Shown: positions 62,891 to 64,000 of the stretch, piece by piece
Layout of the letters: the number at the start of each line of letters is the position of its first letter
Position numbering within the stretch: position 1 is the first letter of the stretch
Assembly: GCF_014839805.1 (NCBI RefSeq)
Contig: NC_051131.1
Coordinates: 3,336,913 to 3,400,912 of the forward strand
Reading direction: 5' to 3'
DNA: 64,000 nucleotides
Source: Manduca sexta
Lineage: Eukaryota; Arthropoda; Insecta; Lepidoptera; Sphingidae
The notes under the pieces: generated by a model
Told to the model about the DNA's origin: nothing
The model's input: the letters and a program-made list of their open reading frames with translations, nothing else
The model's database searches: none
Position numbers and translations under genes: made by a program

Positions 62891-64000
62891 TCTACCTCTC
62901 GTCCGTCCTCTTAAATTCAATATCTTCTGCGACCTTAGCACGTTCTTGAAACATGTTTTATTTGAAAGTTGACCTAATATATTTTGAATCTCGTTGCAAC
63001 GTATCGAGATGATGTACATTAGCATTAGCCTTAATATAAAACATTTGCGTCATTGATATCAAAACATATTTTACCGAAGTAGGGTTGTAAAATTATCTCA
63101 AAGTGAAACTGAATATATTGCGATATAAATAATGAATATTTCATGTCGATATACAAATCTCATTCGCCTGGTAGAAACAAACTTGTTATATTATATTAAT
63201 ATTGGCGAAGATATGCGCATGAAAACTTGTAGAGTACGTTCAACTCGTGTTTGCTACGTGCACGTATTGTGCATTCATAGAGAATATAACTATTATGAAG
63301 TGGCTTGAAATATTAAGTTTACTATAATATAGAGATAGTTTACGTAAAAAAAGCTTTATAGCTTTAGAATTATTTCGATTTTATGTCCATCAGTAAAGTC
63401 TATTGAAATAAATTTACATTATTTATTATACTGAATTATTTTAACAAGCTTTTGCAGTATCCACGTGGTTTTTTTTTCGTAGAATAAAACTATCACGTAA
63501 ATCGCATTTTTTTCCTGGACATAATAGCCTCCGCCATTTCATCAGCAATCAACCACCACGGACCATTCCGAAAATCGTAGCATTCTGTCGCTAATCTGCC
63601 GTATGTATGGATGAAATATACAATCAAACACATTACACACTATCATATTTATTACATTAAAAAAATAGCTAGAAGATAATAGGAATACACCGTAGAGTGG
63701 TGAATATGTGTCAAGCATTTCAAGATACGTTACGGGAAAGATATAGCAAAAATATGTCATAGTGGAAATAGTTTGGATTCCAAAGCAATATACAAACGAA
63801 ATTAAGTATTTCCTGTAAATTCTACAAGGAAATCTACAGACAACATCTGTACTACGACATATCACAAGTAAACGGAAGTGAGGTTCCGCCTGGAAATGGC
63901 TTGCGATTGTGGAAATATAGGAATTCTTTACGTCAAAATTCTTACTATATCTTCAACTTCTTATATCATACTAACATATGTCGGCACCGCATTCGTGAAA
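62891..64000. other. Non-coding to the window end
   Basis: AT-rich. A minus-strand open frame at about 63542-63862 would code a hydrophobic ~100-residue peptide, but it has no ATG at its 5' limit and no recognised family, so it is not called. Confidence 0.35.

Noticed and set aside
63542..63865. Hydrophobic 107-codon minus-strand frame that could suggest a chemoreceptor fragment
   Set aside because: Starts with GTG rather than ATG, lacks a receptor C-terminal signature, and AT-rich DNA readily gives Phe/Tyr/Ile-rich frames.

Overview
The window looks like nuclear DNA of a moth or butterfly (Lepidoptera). It is AT-rich, its genes are split by GT-AG introns, and the interspersed repeats are of kinds I recognise from Lepidoptera: a tRNA-type SINE, Helitron tails ending in CTAGT, a DD37D maT transposon, and the roughly 130-bp repeat beginning CACATCACGCATTTATCC. 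Species cannot be named from the sequence alone. One 500-N assembly gap lies at 31406-31905.

Layout. Bases 1-1035 hold six head-to-tail copies of a ~123-bp unit running into a Helitron-like 3' end. From 1035 to 14270 there is no gene I can support, only repeats: a LINE-like tail, a SINE and a 260-bp hAT-like MITE. A compact gene island follows at 14277-31157. In order: a minus-strand bicistronic locus coding a LYR-motif microprotein (MIEF1-MP/L0R8F8-like) and then MTRFR/C12orf65; a plus-strand single-exon gene resembling the Dredd (caspase-8) prodomain but with no caspase domain; minus-strand POP5; a palindromic TTAA-flanked MITE; a plus-strand four-exon FGGY carbohydrate kinase; and ten exons of the histone H2B E3 ligase Bre1, cut off by the gap. 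Right of the gap lies the first coding exon of an unidentified minus-strand gene (31906-32000), preceded by a 3' splice site, so at least one 5'-UTR intron reaches into the 32 kb to its right. That right half is almost gene-free. It holds three copies of the CACATCACGC repeat, a maT element with a broken transposase, LINE/SINE tails, and one candidate short first exon at 49042-49089.

How the genes relate. The clearest functional link is the bicistronic locus. The stop codon of the LYR microprotein is separated by one base from the MTRFR start codon (TAG-A-ATG) inside a shared exon. The vertebrate counterparts of both proteins act on the mitoribosomal large subunit (assembly with MALSU1/ACP, and rescue of stalled subunits), so this looks like an operon-like pairing. 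MTRFR here also has GGS where the release-factor family has GGQ. The prodomain-only Dredd-like protein could be an inhibitor or scaffold in Imd/death signalling, but that is inference. POP5, FGGY kinase and Bre1 are ordinary conserved genes with no evident mutual link.
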